A DNA stretch of 64,000 nucleotides from Cyclobacteriaceae bacterium. Its GTDB lineage: Bacteria > Bacteroidota > Bacteroidia > Cytophagales > Cyclobacteriaceae. Positions 45,170 to 53,301 of the stretch are shown in pieces. The notes below the pieces were generated by a model that saw only the letters and a list, made by a program, of their open reading frames with translations, ran no database searches and had not been told where the DNA came from. How positions within the stretch are numbered: position 1 is the stretch's first letter; the number at the start of each line of letters is the position of its first letter. The position numbers and the translations under genes were made by a program. The stretch is taken from NCBI GenBank assembly GCA_029858965.1, contig JAOUDZ010000002.1, positions 60,268 to 124,267 on the forward strand, written 5' to 3'.

Positions 45170-46233
45170 TGAATTTGAAAAAAGTAAGTATTAATACAGC
45201 CCTGCCGGGGAAACCGCGTGCCCGCGTGCTTATTGTCTATACCGGGGGAACATTTGGAATGACGTATGATAAAGCGGGTGCGTTGATTCCGTTTGACTTC
45301 ACTTATATTCTTGATCAATTGCCCACGCTTAAGAATCTGGCATTGGAGATCACGGCATTTTCATTTGAGAACCCAATTGACTCCTCCAATATTAGCATTG
45401 ATCATTGGCAACTTATCGGCAAGATTATTTTTGACCAATATGACCATCATGATGGCTTTGTTGTATTGCATGGCACGGACACAATGGCTTACACTGCGTC
45501 GGCACTAAGTTTCATGCTGGAGGGATTAAACAAGCCCGTCATCTTTACAGGGGCACAGCTTCCCATCAGTGAGCCGCGATCGGATGCACGCGAAAATCTG
45601 ATTACCGCACTGGATATTGCTTCGGCGTACAAAGATGGATTCCCCATAATCTCTGAGGTATGCATCTATTTTGATTATGAATTGTTACGCGGAAACCGAT
45701 CAAAGAAGGTTGAGAGCATGCAGTTTGATGCGTTTGATTCCGGGAACTATCCTCCACTGGCCAAAGCCGGGGTAAAGATCAATTACAACTACGCAGTCAT
45801 TCGGCAGGTAAATCAATTCACAAATCTTGTGCTGCGATCATCATTTGAGACAAATATTGCTATCCTCAAGTTATTTCCTGGTATTGACCGATATGTGGTA
45901 AGCGCCTTGCTGGCTATTCAAGACTTAAAAGCTATCGTAATTGAAACGTATGGATCAGGCAATGCACCCACACTTCCCTGGCTTCAGGAATCACTCAGGG
46001 ACGCCATTGAGCTTGGTATTATAGTGCTTAATATTTCTCAATGCTCAGGTGGCCGCGTTATGCAGGGCCGATATGCCACAGGCAGACAGCTCCAGGAAAT
46101 AGGGGTTATCAGTGGTGCAGATATGACAACTGAGGCTGCGGTTACAAAACTGATGCTTCTCATTGGGGAGCATGGGACTGAAAAGGCCCGTGACCTTATC
46201 GGATTGTCATTGGCCGGGGAATTGACTCCCTGA
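45169..46233 (+). CDS. ansA: Type I L-asparaginase
   Basis: A 354-residue cytoplasmic asparaginase that hydrolyses asparagine to aspartate and ammonia. The two catalytic threonines are in VYTGGTFGM (near 25) and [12 protein letters not shown] (near 98), with the accompanying Lys in [17 protein letters not shown] region. There is no signal peptide, in keeping with the cytoplasmic type I enzyme. The start is coupled to the TatD gene; a TTG four codons upstream is less likely. Confidence 0.94.
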   Translation: MNLKKVSINTALPGKPRARVLIVYTGGTFGMTYDKAGALIPFDFTYILDQLPTLKNLALEITAFSFENPIDSSNISIDHWQLIGKIIFDQYDHHDGFVVLHGTDTMAYTASALSFMLEGLNKPVIFTGAQLPISEPRSDARENLITALDIASAYKDGFPIISEVCIYFDYELLRGNRSKKVESMQFDAFDSGNYPPLAKAGVKINYNYAVIRQVNQFTNLVLRSSFETNIAILKLFPGIDRYVVSALLAIQDLKAIVIETYGSGNAPTLPWLQESLRDAIELGIIVLNISQCSGGRVMQGRYATGRQLQEIGVISGADMTTEAAVTKLMLLIGEHGTEKARDLIGLSLAGELTP

Positions 46234-46293
46234 CAAGCTTGCATGGTGCCTAATTTATTAATTCCTTTGTGCCCCATTTCCAAAGAATAAGTT

Positions 46294-46380
46294 GGAGAGG
46301 TGTCCGAGTGGTTTAAGGAGCACGCCTGGAAAGTGTGTATACTGGAAACGGTATCGCGGGTTCGAATCCCGCCCTCTCCG
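46294..46380 (+). tRNA. tRNA-Ser (anticodon GGA)
   Basis: An 87-base class II tRNA. The acceptor stem is GGAGAGG with CCTCTCC, discriminator G. The anticodon stem CACGC/GTGTG holds loop CTGGAAA with anticodon GGA at 46328-46330, reading TCC and TCT. A long variable arm (TATACTGGAAACGGTATC) and T-loop GGGTTCGAATCCC are typical of tRNA-Ser. CCA is not encoded. Confidence 0.97.
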
Positions 46381-46383
46381 CTC

Positions 46384-46415
46384 AAGCCCTGGCAGTTTGC
46401 CGGGGCTTTTATTTT
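46384..46415 (+). terminator. Rho-independent terminator after tRNA-Ser
   Basis: AAGCCCTGGC (46384-46393) pairs with GCCGGGGCTT (46399-46408) apart from one G-T pair, followed by TTATTTTC. It lies four bases after the tRNA. Confidence 0.8.
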
Positions 46416-46543
46416 CCCATACATGCTGAAGTTCAATATTTTAGAACTATTTTTAACCGATTCGTGACTTTTTTTCAAGTTGGTAATTATGGACCAAAAA
46501 AAAGAAAGTAGCGACCACTGGTAGAAATATTTTACAAAAAGTA

Positions 46544-46572
46544 TTTAGAAATCGACAAAACGATTAATTTTG
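46544..46572 (+). promoter_or_regulatory. Candidate promoter of the exbB-exbD cluster
   Basis: TAATTTTG at 46565-46572 fits TAnnTTTG; an imperfect TTTA lies 17 bases upstream (46544-46547). The leader to the ATG at 46603 would be about 25 bases. Confidence 0.45.
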
Positions 46573-46602
46573 GCGGTTTCAAAGCTACTTAAACCTTAAA
46601 CT

Positions 46603-47406
46603 ATGAAAAAATTATTTGCGACCATCGCTCTTGTAGGGGTACTGGCGTCCTCTTCTCTTTTTGCACAAGATTCTCAAGATTCAACTGTTACAGACCAGCC
46701 AGCAATGGAGGCTGATGTACAGCCGCAAGAGACTGCAAGTGCTGATGCTGATATGGCCATCGATGATGAACAAAGTTTTCACGAAGTTGTAAAAGACCTA
46801 TATATCAATGGTGGTCCAACATTCATGACTCCGATTTTGATTGTTCTTATCCTCGGATTGTCAATTTCTATCGAAAGAATAATCACGCTTAACCTGGCAA
46901 CATCAAATACCAAGAAGCTTCTTGCGCAAATTGAAGATGCCCTGTCAAAAGGTGGTGTAAACGCGGCTTTGGATGTAACCCGTGATACACGCGGCCCTGT
47001 TGCTTCAATTTTTACGCAGGGTTTGATGCGCTATCATGAAGGGATCGATATGGTTGAAAAATCAATTGTGTCCTATGGCGGTGTAGAGATGGGTAGATTG
47101 GAGAGAGGCCTTATATGGATTTCACTTTGTATCTCTCTTGGCCCCATGCTTGGTTTCTTTGGTACGGTTATCGGGATGGTGGTTGCGTTCGATACAATCG
47201 AAAAAGCGGGTGATATTTCGCCTTCAATTGTTGCCGGTGGTATGAAAGTGGCCTTGATTACTACCGTGGGTGGTCTTATCGTAGGTATGATTCTTCAAGT
47301 ATTGTACAATTACCTGATCTCGAAAATTGACTCTTTGGTAAATAACATGGAAGATGCTTCCATTTCCCTGGTTGATCTTTTGGTTAGGCATAAGATTGTC
47401 AAATAA
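46603..47406 (+). CDS. exbB: MotA/TolQ/ExbB proton channel protein
   Basis: A 267-residue inner-membrane protein. It has a cleavable-looking N-terminal signal (to about residue 22), then an unusual Asp/Glu-rich periplasmic segment (about 25-62) before the standard three-helix ExbB core. The core shows GLSISIERIITLNLA in TM1 and LGPMLGFFGTVIGMVVAF plus IVAGGMKVALITTVGGLIVG in TM2-3. Together with ExbD it turns proton flow into mechanical energy for TonB or gliding/secretion machines. First gene of a four-gene unit. Confidence 0.93.
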   Translation: MKKLFATIALVGVLASSSLFAQDSQDSTVTDQPAMEADVQPQETASADADMAIDDEQSFHEVVKDLYINGGPTFMTPILIVLILGLSISIERIITLNLATSNTKKLLAQIEDALSKGGVNAALDVTRDTRGPVASIFTQGLMRYHEGIDMVEKSIVSYGGVEMGRLERGLIWISLCISLGPMLGFFGTVIGMVVAFDTIEKAGDISPSIVAGGMKVALITTVGGLIVGMILQVLYNYLISKIDSLVNNMEDASISLVDLLVRHKIVK

Positions 47407-47417
47407 TAATTAAAACT

Positions 47418-47735
47418 ATGCTAGATCTTGGTTTATACGTCCTTTACGCGCTGCTGGGCATTGCTATAGCGACTGCTATTATATTTCCAATAATAAATGC
47501 TATAAAAGACCCTGGGGCTCTTTTGAAAATAGGTATTGGCATCGGAATCTTTGTCGTTTTGTTTGGTATTTCCTACGCATTGTCAGATTCCAACGTTTCG
47601 CTTAAGACTGCTGCTGCCGGCATTGACGCCTCGTCATCGAGATTGATCGGTGCAGGGTTGATTATGTTCTATATCGTGCTGGCGGGGTCGATCTTGGCAC
47701 TTATTTATTCTGAAATTAGCAAAGCCTTTAAATAA
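47418..47735 (+). CDS. Small three-TM membrane protein of the ExbB-ExbD cluster
   Basis: A 105-residue membrane protein with three hydrophobic segments (about 5-25, 36-55, 75-97). Residues KTAAAGIDASSSRLIGAGL form the loop before the last helix. I do not know a function; the gene occurs in this position between exbB and exbD in Bacteroidota, so it is likely a channel accessory subunit. It is 11 bases from exbB and 1 base from exbD, clearly cotranscribed. Confidence 0.85.
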   Translation: MLDLGLYVLYALLGIAIATAIIFPIINAIKDPGALLKIGIGIGIFVVLFGISYALSDSNVSLKTAAAGIDASSSRLIGAGLIMFYIVLAGSILALIYSEISKAFK

Positions 47736-47736
47736 T

Positions 47737-48321
47737 ATGGCTAGAAGTACACCTGATATTCCGAATTCTTCCATGGCAGACATTGCCTTCCTTTTGTTGA
47801 CGTTCTTTTTGATGACAACAACGGTAGCCAGTGACAAGGGACTATTAATTCTGCTTCCACCTCCGCCGGAGGCGTTGCCTCCCGATGAGGTTGAAATACC
47901 AGAACGAAATATCTTCAAAATTCAGATTAACTCTTCTGATAAACTTTTGGTAGAGGGAAATCCCTGGTTTTCAACCAGTCGCGAATTGACCGATCAAATA
48001 AAGATATTTATTCTCAATGACGGTAGGGATCCAACCTCCTCTGATAGTCCTTTGAAGGCGATTGTATCCCTAAAAGCTGACAGGGGAACTACGCATAAGA
48101 AGTTTATTGAAGTACTGGATGCTGCGCAGGCAGCATATCATGAAATATATGCTAACCGGGCAGGGGTCAGTGTTAAACGATGGCGGGAGATATCTTCTGA
48201 CCCTAACGAATCACCTGAAACCAAACAGGCTTATGATAGGGGTAGGGATGTTGGTCCTAACGGTACTGTTGGAATACCGATGGCGCTTTCTATTGCGGAG
48301 CCTAGTAAAGTAGGAGGGTAA
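47737..48321 (+). CDS. exbD: ExbD/TolR family biopolymer transport protein (first copy)
   Basis: A 194-residue protein with a single N-terminal membrane helix (about 13-32) containing the proton-carrying Asp in SSMADIAFLLLTFFLMTTT, and a periplasmic ExbD domain. It is longer than E. coli ExbD (141): about 45 extra residues lie at the C-terminus and in an early proline-rich stretch (LLPPPPEALPPDEVEIPE). It forms a pair with the second ExbD downstream. Confidence 0.93.
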   Translation: MARSTPDIPNSSMADIAFLLLTFFLMTTTVASDKGLLILLPPPPEALPPDEVEIPERNIFKIQINSSDKLLVEGNPWFSTSRELTDQIKIFILNDGRDPTSSDSPLKAIVSLKADRGTTHKKFIEVLDAAQAAYHEIYANRAGVSVKRWREISSDPNESPETKQAYDRGRDVGPNGTVGIPMALSIAEPSKVGG

Positions 48322-48335
48322 TAAATAAAATAACT

Positions 48336-48797
48336 ATGTCAAAGTTTAAGAAGAAAGTTAATACAAAACAGGAAATACCAACTGCATCCATGCCTGATGT
48401 GGTTTTTATGTTGCTTTTCTTTTTCATGGTAACTACAAAAATGCGGGAGACGAGTATTAATGTTGAGCAAAAGATGCCGCAGGCAACGCAATTGAAGAAG
48501 CTGGTGAAGAAATCCCTGATTTCATATTTGTATATCGGAGCTCCCAAAAAAGTAGATCAATTTGGAAAGGAACCTAAAATACAGGCAAATGATGTCTTTA
48601 TTGAAACAAAGAATATTGTTCAGTGGGTGAATTCAGAGAAGTCGAAGCTGGATGAAGTAGACCGGGATGCTATCACTGTTTCCCTTAAGGTAGATGTGGA
48701 AGCCAAGCGTGGCCTTATCTCAGATGTAGAAACAGAACTAAGGAAGGCCAATGCCAGGAGGGTTTTGTATTCAGCCAATCAGAAACTTGAATTGTAA
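48336..48797 (+). CDS. exbD: ExbD/TolR family biopolymer transport protein (second copy)
   Basis: A 153-residue ExbD with its N-terminal helix carrying the conserved Asp in ASMPDVVFMLLFFFMVTT. The periplasmic part is Lys-rich with a coiled segment near the end. The two ExbDs of the cluster differ markedly, so the channel may take a heterodimer. Gap to the first copy is 14 bases; a terminator follows within 30 bases of the stop. Confidence 0.93.
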   Translation: MSKFKKKVNTKQEIPTASMPDVVFMLLFFFMVTTKMRETSINVEQKMPQATQLKKLVKKSLISYLYIGAPKKVDQFGKEPKIQANDVFIETKNIVQWVNSEKSKLDEVDRDAITVSLKVDVEAKRGLISDVETELRKANARRVLYSANQKLEL

Positions 48798-48823
48798 ATA
48801 GAAAGGTAATAGCTTTAGAAAAT

Positions 48824-48851
48824 GCCCCGATATTGTCGGGGCTTTTTTTTT
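48824..48851 (+). terminator. Rho-independent terminator of the exb cluster
   Basis: GCCCCGA (48824-48830) and TCGGGGC (48836-48842) form a stem with 5-base loop, followed by nine Ts. The T-run abuts the ATG of the next gene at 48852. Confidence 0.9.
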
Positions 48852-50192
48852 ATGAATGAAATCCGCATTGCTCCAGTATTAAATGACGCCAAAATAGTCC
48901 GCGCGTGGTGCATGTACGATTGGGCCAATTCTGTTTACGCACTAGTTATATCATCTGCTATTTTCCCCATTTACTACAAGGCCGTGACTACTGTAAATGG
49001 AAGCGAAATGGTGAAATTCCTTGGCTTTGAGATTCAAAACTCTGTCCTGTATTCCTATGCCTTGTCCTTTTCATTTTTAATTGTTGCAGCGATTCTCCCG
49101 TTGCTTTCGGGCGTAGCCGACTACACAGGAAAAAAGAAAGCCTTCATGAAATTTTTTGTGTTCTTGGGGGGTGGATCTTGTATTGGTCTTTATTTCTTCG
49201 ATGATGTGAGTCTCTTGGGGTGGGGAATTGCATTATCCATGCTTGCCAGTATAGGATATTCGGGAAGCCTAGTGTTTTATGATGCTTTTCTGCCCGAGAT
49301 TGTAACACCAGATCAGTATGATAACACCAGTGCTCGCGGATATTCTATGGGTTACTATGGGAGCGTATTGTTGATGATCCTATGCCTCGTATTGATCATG
49401 AATGCGCCTTTCTTTGGTTTCTCAGGGAGCCAGGCTCAGGCTGAACTTACGGCAACGCGTTTTTCGTTTTTAGCTGTGGGCGTTTGGTGGATAGGCTTTT
49501 CACTAATTCCATTTAAGATATTGCCCGAAAACATTTACCACAAAATACCGATCGGGAACATCTGGACAAATGGATACCATGAGATCTTAAACGTTTGGAG
49601 AAGTTTTGCCCAACAACCTGATTTGAAGCGATATTTGCTGGCATTCTTCTTTTACAACTCTGGCGTTCAAACTGTAATGTATCTTTCTGCCTTGTTTGGG
49701 ACGGATGTGCTTAAACTCGAGAGTTCTAAGCTTATTTTCACGATACTCCTTATCCAATTGGTAGCTTCTGTTGGCGCAAAACTATTTGCCAGACTTTCTT
49801 ATGCTAAAGGAAACATTTTTTCGCTGCTATTGATGAATGTCATTTGGATTGGGGTATGCATAGCCGCCTACACAATAACAAGCGAGTTTGAGTTTTATGC
49901 ACTGGCTTTTACGGTGGGCATGATCATGGGGGGAATACAATCGCTGTCCAGGGCAACCTATTCAAAGCTAATTCCGACGGATACTATTGATCATACATCT
50001 TACTTTAGTTTCTACGATGTAACCTACAATATATCCATAGTCATGGGCGTATTCTCCTATGGGTTAATTAATCAGCTCACGGGAAATATGCGCAACAGCG
50101 CAATATTTCTTTCGTTGTATTTTTTTGCCGGATTGGCCATCCTGCTGCGGCTCAGGTCGAAGGAAATTCTTGCCCCGGTTAAAAGCGCCTGA
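48852..50192 (+). CDS. MFS transporter, UMF1/Atg22-like
   Basis: A 446-residue, roughly 12-helix major facilitator with the MYDWANSVYALVISSAIFP motif and SGVADYTGKKKAFMKFF loop that mark the UMF1/Atg22-related permeases. The substrate is not known; amino acids or nucleosides have been suggested for relatives. The ATG at 48852 directly follows the upstream terminator, so an independent promoter or leaderless transcript must be assumed unless the gene depends on read-through. No promoter box is obvious. Confidence 0.88.
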   Translation: MNEIRIAPVLNDAKIVRAWCMYDWANSVYALVISSAIFPIYYKAVTTVNGSEMVKFLGFEIQNSVLYSYALSFSFLIVAAILPLLSGVADYTGKKKAFMKFFVFLGGGSCIGLYFFDDVSLLGWGIALSMLASIGYSGSLVFYDAFLPEIVTPDQYDNTSARGYSMGYYGSVLLMILCLVLIMNAPFFGFSGSQAQAELTATRFSFLAVGVWWIGFSLIPFKILPENIYHKIPIGNIWTNGYHEILNVWRSFAQQPDLKRYLLAFFFYNSGVQTVMYLSALFGTDVLKLESSKLIFTILLIQLVASVGAKLFARLSYAKGNIFSLLLMNVIWIGVCIAAYTITSEFEFYALAFTVGMIMGGIQSLSRATYSKLIPTDTIDHTSYFSFYDVTYNISIVMGVFSYGLINQLTGNMRNSAIFLSLYFFAGLAILLRLRSKEILAPVKSA

Positions 50193-50311
50193 TCTGTACG
50201 CTCAGAAGAATTGAAATGCGGATAATCAGCACCAATAAAATCTGATCCTAAAGGGGGTGTGACCTGCATGATATTGCTAAAAAAGTGACTGCTGCAATGT
50301 AATTTGATAAG

Positions 50312-51079
50312 TCAATATCGCAGGTGCTTCACTGTCATACCATTGTTAATTAGCTGTTTGAGAGACTCGATGCCAATTTTCAGGTGCATTTCTACGAAAT
50401 TCTTCGTTACGGCGGTATCACTCACTTCTGTTTTAACGCCATCGGGTTCCATCGGTTGATCGGATATGAGTAGCAGCGCGCCTGCAGGTATTTTGTTTGA
50501 AAAAGCGGTGGAAAAAATGGTAGCCGTTTCCATATCGATAGCCATCGCGCGAATTTTCCGCAGGTAAGTTTTGAAAGGTTCATCCCACTCCCAAACACGC
50601 CTGTTGGTGGTGTAGACTGTGCCGGTCCAATAATCCTGATTATTGTCTCGAATGGTTGTTGATATTGCCTTCTGAAGGGCAAAAGATGGCAATGCGGGCA
50701 CTTCTGGCGGAAAATAGTCATTCGAAGTACCCTCGCCCCGGATGGCGGCAATGGGGAGAATCAAGTCGCCAATTTCATTTTTTTTCAAACCACCACATTT
50801 TCCAAGAAAAAGGGCGGCCTTGGGTTTTATGGCACTGAGACAATCCATGATGGTGGCTGCATTGGGACTCCCCATACCAAAATTGATAATCGATATCCCT
50901 TCGGCTGTGGCGCTGCGCATAGCCCGATCAAGCCCATCAACAGGTACGTTCAGCCATTTGGCAAATGTGGATACATAGTTATCAAAATTGGTTAGCAAGA
51001 CGTATTCCCCAAATTCATCAAGGGCTTTCCCGGTGTAACGGGGAAGCCAGTTTTCAACGATTTCCAGTTTTGTCTTCAT
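50312..51079 (-). CDS. amn: AMP nucleosidase (short form)
   Basis: A 255-residue enzyme of the nucleoside phosphorylase superfamily that splits AMP to adenine and ribose 5-phosphate. INFGMGSPNAATI and LFLGKCGGLKKNEIGD form the phosphate site and MAIDMETATIF carries the catalytic Glu/Asp pair. E. coli Amn is about 480 residues with an N-terminal regulatory domain; that domain is absent here, as is usual in Bacteroidota. Divergent from the next gene. Confidence 0.88.
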   Translation of the reverse strand: MKTKLEIVENWLPRYTGKALDEFGEYVLLTNFDNYVSTFAKWLNVPVDGLDRAMRSATAEGISIINFGMGSPNAATIMDCLSAIKPKAALFLGKCGGLKKNEIGDLILPIAAIRGEGTSNDYFPPEVPALPSFALQKAISTTIRDNNQDYWTGTVYTTNRRVWEWDEPFKTYLRKIRAMAIDMETATIFSTAFSNKIPAGALLLISDQPMEPDGVKTEVSDTAVTKNFVEMHLKIGIESLKQLINNGMTVKHLRY

Positions 51080-51129
51080 GTACTAAAGTAATGGATAATA
51101 ATGAATCGTTCAGCGTATTACAATTAACA

Positions 51130-51160
51130 TTTGAGGGTTTATGGATCAACTCTAAAATTG
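51130..51160 (+). promoter_or_regulatory. Candidate promoter of the HsdR-N-like gene
   Basis: TTTG (51130-51133) and TAAAATTG (51153-51160) are exactly 19 bases apart; one mismatch to TAnnTTTG. The ATG at 51175 is 14 bases further. Confidence 0.5.
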
Positions 51161-51174
51161 GTTTATTTGCGCCT

Positions 51175-51618
51175 ATGGTGAAACTCAATCTTCCGCAATT
51201 TGACTATGTACTTAAGAAAGAGGAGGGTAAAGTATTCATTCTTGATAGTATCCGAAAAAAATACCTCGTCCTGACGCCTGAAGAATGGGTCAGGCAGCAT
51301 TTTATTAATTATTTGATAGCGGTACTCCACTATCCTAAAGCATTGATTAAAGTAGAAGGAGGACTTCGCTTCAATCGGCTGCAAAAGCGTTCTGATATTG
51401 TGGTTTATGACCGGGACGGAAATCCCTGGATGATCATAGAGTGCAAAGCGCCTGACCAGAAGTTAACCCAGCGCACGATGCACCAGGCATCGGTCTACAA
51501 TTATTCCCTGCGGGCAAGATACGTAACTGTAACGAACGGAATGGTCCACATTTGTTGCGCGGTGGATTGGGATGCTAAAAGAACGGTGATACTTGACGCC
51601 ATGCCAGGATACGGATAG
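51175..51618 (+). CDS. Orphan type I restriction HsdR N-terminal-like (PD-(D/E)xK) protein
   Basis: A 147-residue protein matching the HSDR_N nuclease domain. A PD-(D/E)xK pattern is visible: Asp in KRSDIVVYDRDG and Glu-x-Lys in MIIECKAPD near residues 85-100, followed by a Gln-containing helix (MHQASVYNYSL). No helicase, methylase or specificity subunit is nearby, so it is not a restriction system. I start at the ATG at 51175, supported by the promoter upstream; the earlier frame overlaps the divergent AMP nucleosidase gene. Confidence 0.83.
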   Translation: MVKLNLPQFDYVLKKEEGKVFILDSIRKKYLVLTPEEWVRQHFINYLIAVLHYPKALIKVEGGLRFNRLQKRSDIVVYDRDGNPWMIIECKAPDQKLTQRTMHQASVYNYSLRARYVTVTNGMVHICCAVDWDAKRTVILDAMPGYG

Positions 51619-51657
51619 AAATACTTTTGCAACAACCGGGAAAAGGCACGGAAGGCT

Positions 51658-52770
51658 TTATAAGAAATTCTTTACATCTGTGTAAGGCAAATCGAAAGTA
51701 TCGGCAACGGCTTTGTAGACTACTGCTCCTTGAATGATATTTAACCCGTTTCGCAACTCCAGGCTTTCTTGCGCGGCATTTTTCCAACCCAGGTTAGCCA
51801 GGCGGATAGCATACGGGAGTGTTGCATTTGTAAGGGCCAGCGTTGATGTATATGGAACGGCCCCGGGCATGTTTGCAACGCAATAATGGACAACATCGTC
51901 AATAATGTATGTGGGATCTTCGTGCGTCGTTGGTCTGCAGGTTTCAATACATCCTCCCTGATCTACAGCAACATCTACCAATACTGTTCCAGGCCTCATT
52001 GTTTTCAGCATATCCCGTGTAATCAGTTTGGGGGCTTTTGCGCCGGGGACCAATACACCACCGATGATCAAGTCTGTGTCTTTTATCATTTCACGGATAG
52101 TATATTCATTGGAAACGATCGTGTGAACATTCTTAGGCATTACATCATCGAGGTACCGCAGGCGGTTTATATTCAAGTCCATGATAGTAACATCGGCACC
52201 CATACCCGCTGCAATCTTGGCAGCATTTGTTCCAACAACACCACCACCGAGTATCAATACTTTCGCAGGCCTCACGCCAGGAACTCCGCCTAACAAAATT
52301 CCACGTCCTTTCAGTGGCTTCTCCAGGTATTTAGCGCCTTCCTGTATGGCCATTCTTCCGGCAACTTCAGACATAGGTACCAAAAGGGGTAGACTTCCGT
52401 CTATCCGCTCAACTGTCTCATACGCCAAGCAAATCGCACTGCTGGCAATCATTGCTCTCGTCAATGGCTCAAATGATGCAAAATGGAAATAGGTAAAAAC
52501 CAACTGATCCCTGCGAATCAGTTTGTACTCCGGTTCAACAGGTTCTTTTACTTTCATGATCATCTCTGCCACTGCAAAGACTGTTGCCGCATCCGGAATC
52601 ATGGTTGCCCCTGCCGCGATATACTCTTCATCCACAAAACCACTGTCTGAACCCGCTGTATTCTGGATGTACACTGTATGTCCGCGCTTCACCAATTCCT
52701 GCGTCCCAGCAGGTGTTAACGCAACGCGATTTTCATTATTTTTAATTTCCTTCGGAACTCCTATTTTCAT
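51658..52770 (-). CDS. ald: Alanine dehydrogenase
   Basis: A 370-residue NAD-dependent enzyme interconverting alanine and pyruvate plus ammonia. MKIGVPKEIKNNENRVALTP begins the N-terminal domain; the NAD loop is ILGGGVVGTNAAKIAAGMGA and catalytic residues lie in YFHFASFEPL (His near 96) and VDVAVDQGGC (Asp). Length matches the family (371). A TATATTTG box sits at 52794-52801 on the minus strand, 24 bases before the ATG, without a clear -33 element. Confidence 0.96.
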   Translation of the reverse strand: MKIGVPKEIKNNENRVALTPAGTQELVKRGHTVYIQNTAGSDSGFVDEEYIAAGATMIPDAATVFAVAEMIMKVKEPVEPEYKLIRRDQLVFTYFHFASFEPLTRAMIASSAICLAYETVERIDGSLPLLVPMSEVAGRMAIQEGAKYLEKPLKGRGILLGGVPGVRPAKVLILGGGVVGTNAAKIAAGMGADVTIMDLNINRLRYLDDVMPKNVHTIVSNEYTIREMIKDTDLIIGGVLVPGAKAPKLITRDMLKTMRPGTVLVDVAVDQGGCIETCRPTTHEDPTYIIDDVVHYCVANMPGAVPYTSTLALTNATLPYAIRLANLGWKNAAQESLELRNGLNIIQGAVVYKAVADTFDLPYTDVKNFL

Positions 52771-52860
52771 GCAGTATTGCCTTTTAGCGGGTTCAAATAT
52801 AGCAACAAGGCCATGAAAGCGCTGAGAGTCGTATTGATTTTTTAAGAATGATGCAAAAAG

Positions 52861-53238
52861 ATGAATAGAAACAGCAGGTACGCATTCTATGGATCAATGC
52901 GGAAAGGCCTTGAAAACTATTCCTTATACCAACGTGATTTGGTCTTTTTGGAAACGGTTGAATTGAGTGGATTCAAGATGTATTCATTAGTGGATTATCC
53001 ATATGTTATACGGACTGGAAATCTGGCTGACAAAATTGTCGTTGACCTCTTTGCGATTACTGACCCTGAAACAGAGCGGATCATACATAACATGGAATTA
53101 GGCGCTGGTTATATTTTTTCTGAAGTAGAAATTGCGGATATTAAGTTTGGAATTTATCTATTTGAAAGGGCAAATACCGACAATATCGAAGTATCACGGG
53201 GAGATTGGTCCGTACTTAGGAAATTGTCAGGCTTTTGA
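52861..53238 (+). CDS. Gamma-glutamylcyclotransferase-like (AIG2) protein
   Basis: A 125-residue protein with the AIG2/GGCT fold: YAFYGSMRKGLENY gives the substrate-binding YGSxR loop and MELGAGYIFSEV follows the position of the catalytic Glu. In other organisms such enzymes act on gamma-glutamyl amino acids or amine adducts. It lies between divergent ald and the E1 gene; the promoter of E1 overlaps its last codon. Confidence 0.82.
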   Translation: MNRNSRYAFYGSMRKGLENYSLYQRDLVFLETVELSGFKMYSLVDYPYVIRTGNLADKIVVDLFAITDPETERIIHNMELGAGYIFSEVEIADIKFGIYLFERANTDNIEVSRGDWSVLRKLSGF

Positions 53239-53263
53239 AAGTAATTGGTATTGCCTATTTTTG
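53234..53263 (+). promoter_or_regulatory. Promoter of the fused 2-oxoacid dehydrogenase E1 gene
   Basis: TTTG (53234-53237) and TATTTTTG (53256-53263) are 18 bases apart, a close match to the Bacteroidota consensus. The -33 box overlaps the stop codon of the GGCT-like gene (53236-53238). A start at about 53270 places any initiation codon before 53264 outside the transcript. Confidence 0.7.
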
Positions 53264-53301
53264 AACCTAACAACTGTTCACCTTCATCTAACCACGTTAC
53301 C

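Noticed and set aside
46038..46478. 146-codon minus-strand frame with [11 protein letters not shown] and SLNHSDTSP
   Set aside because: This is the well-known false protein produced by translating the reverse strand of a tRNA-Ser gene; it also covers the end of the asparaginase gene.
51175..51618. A restriction-modification system
   Set aside because: Only an HsdR-N-like domain is present; no methylase, specificity or helicase genes lie near.
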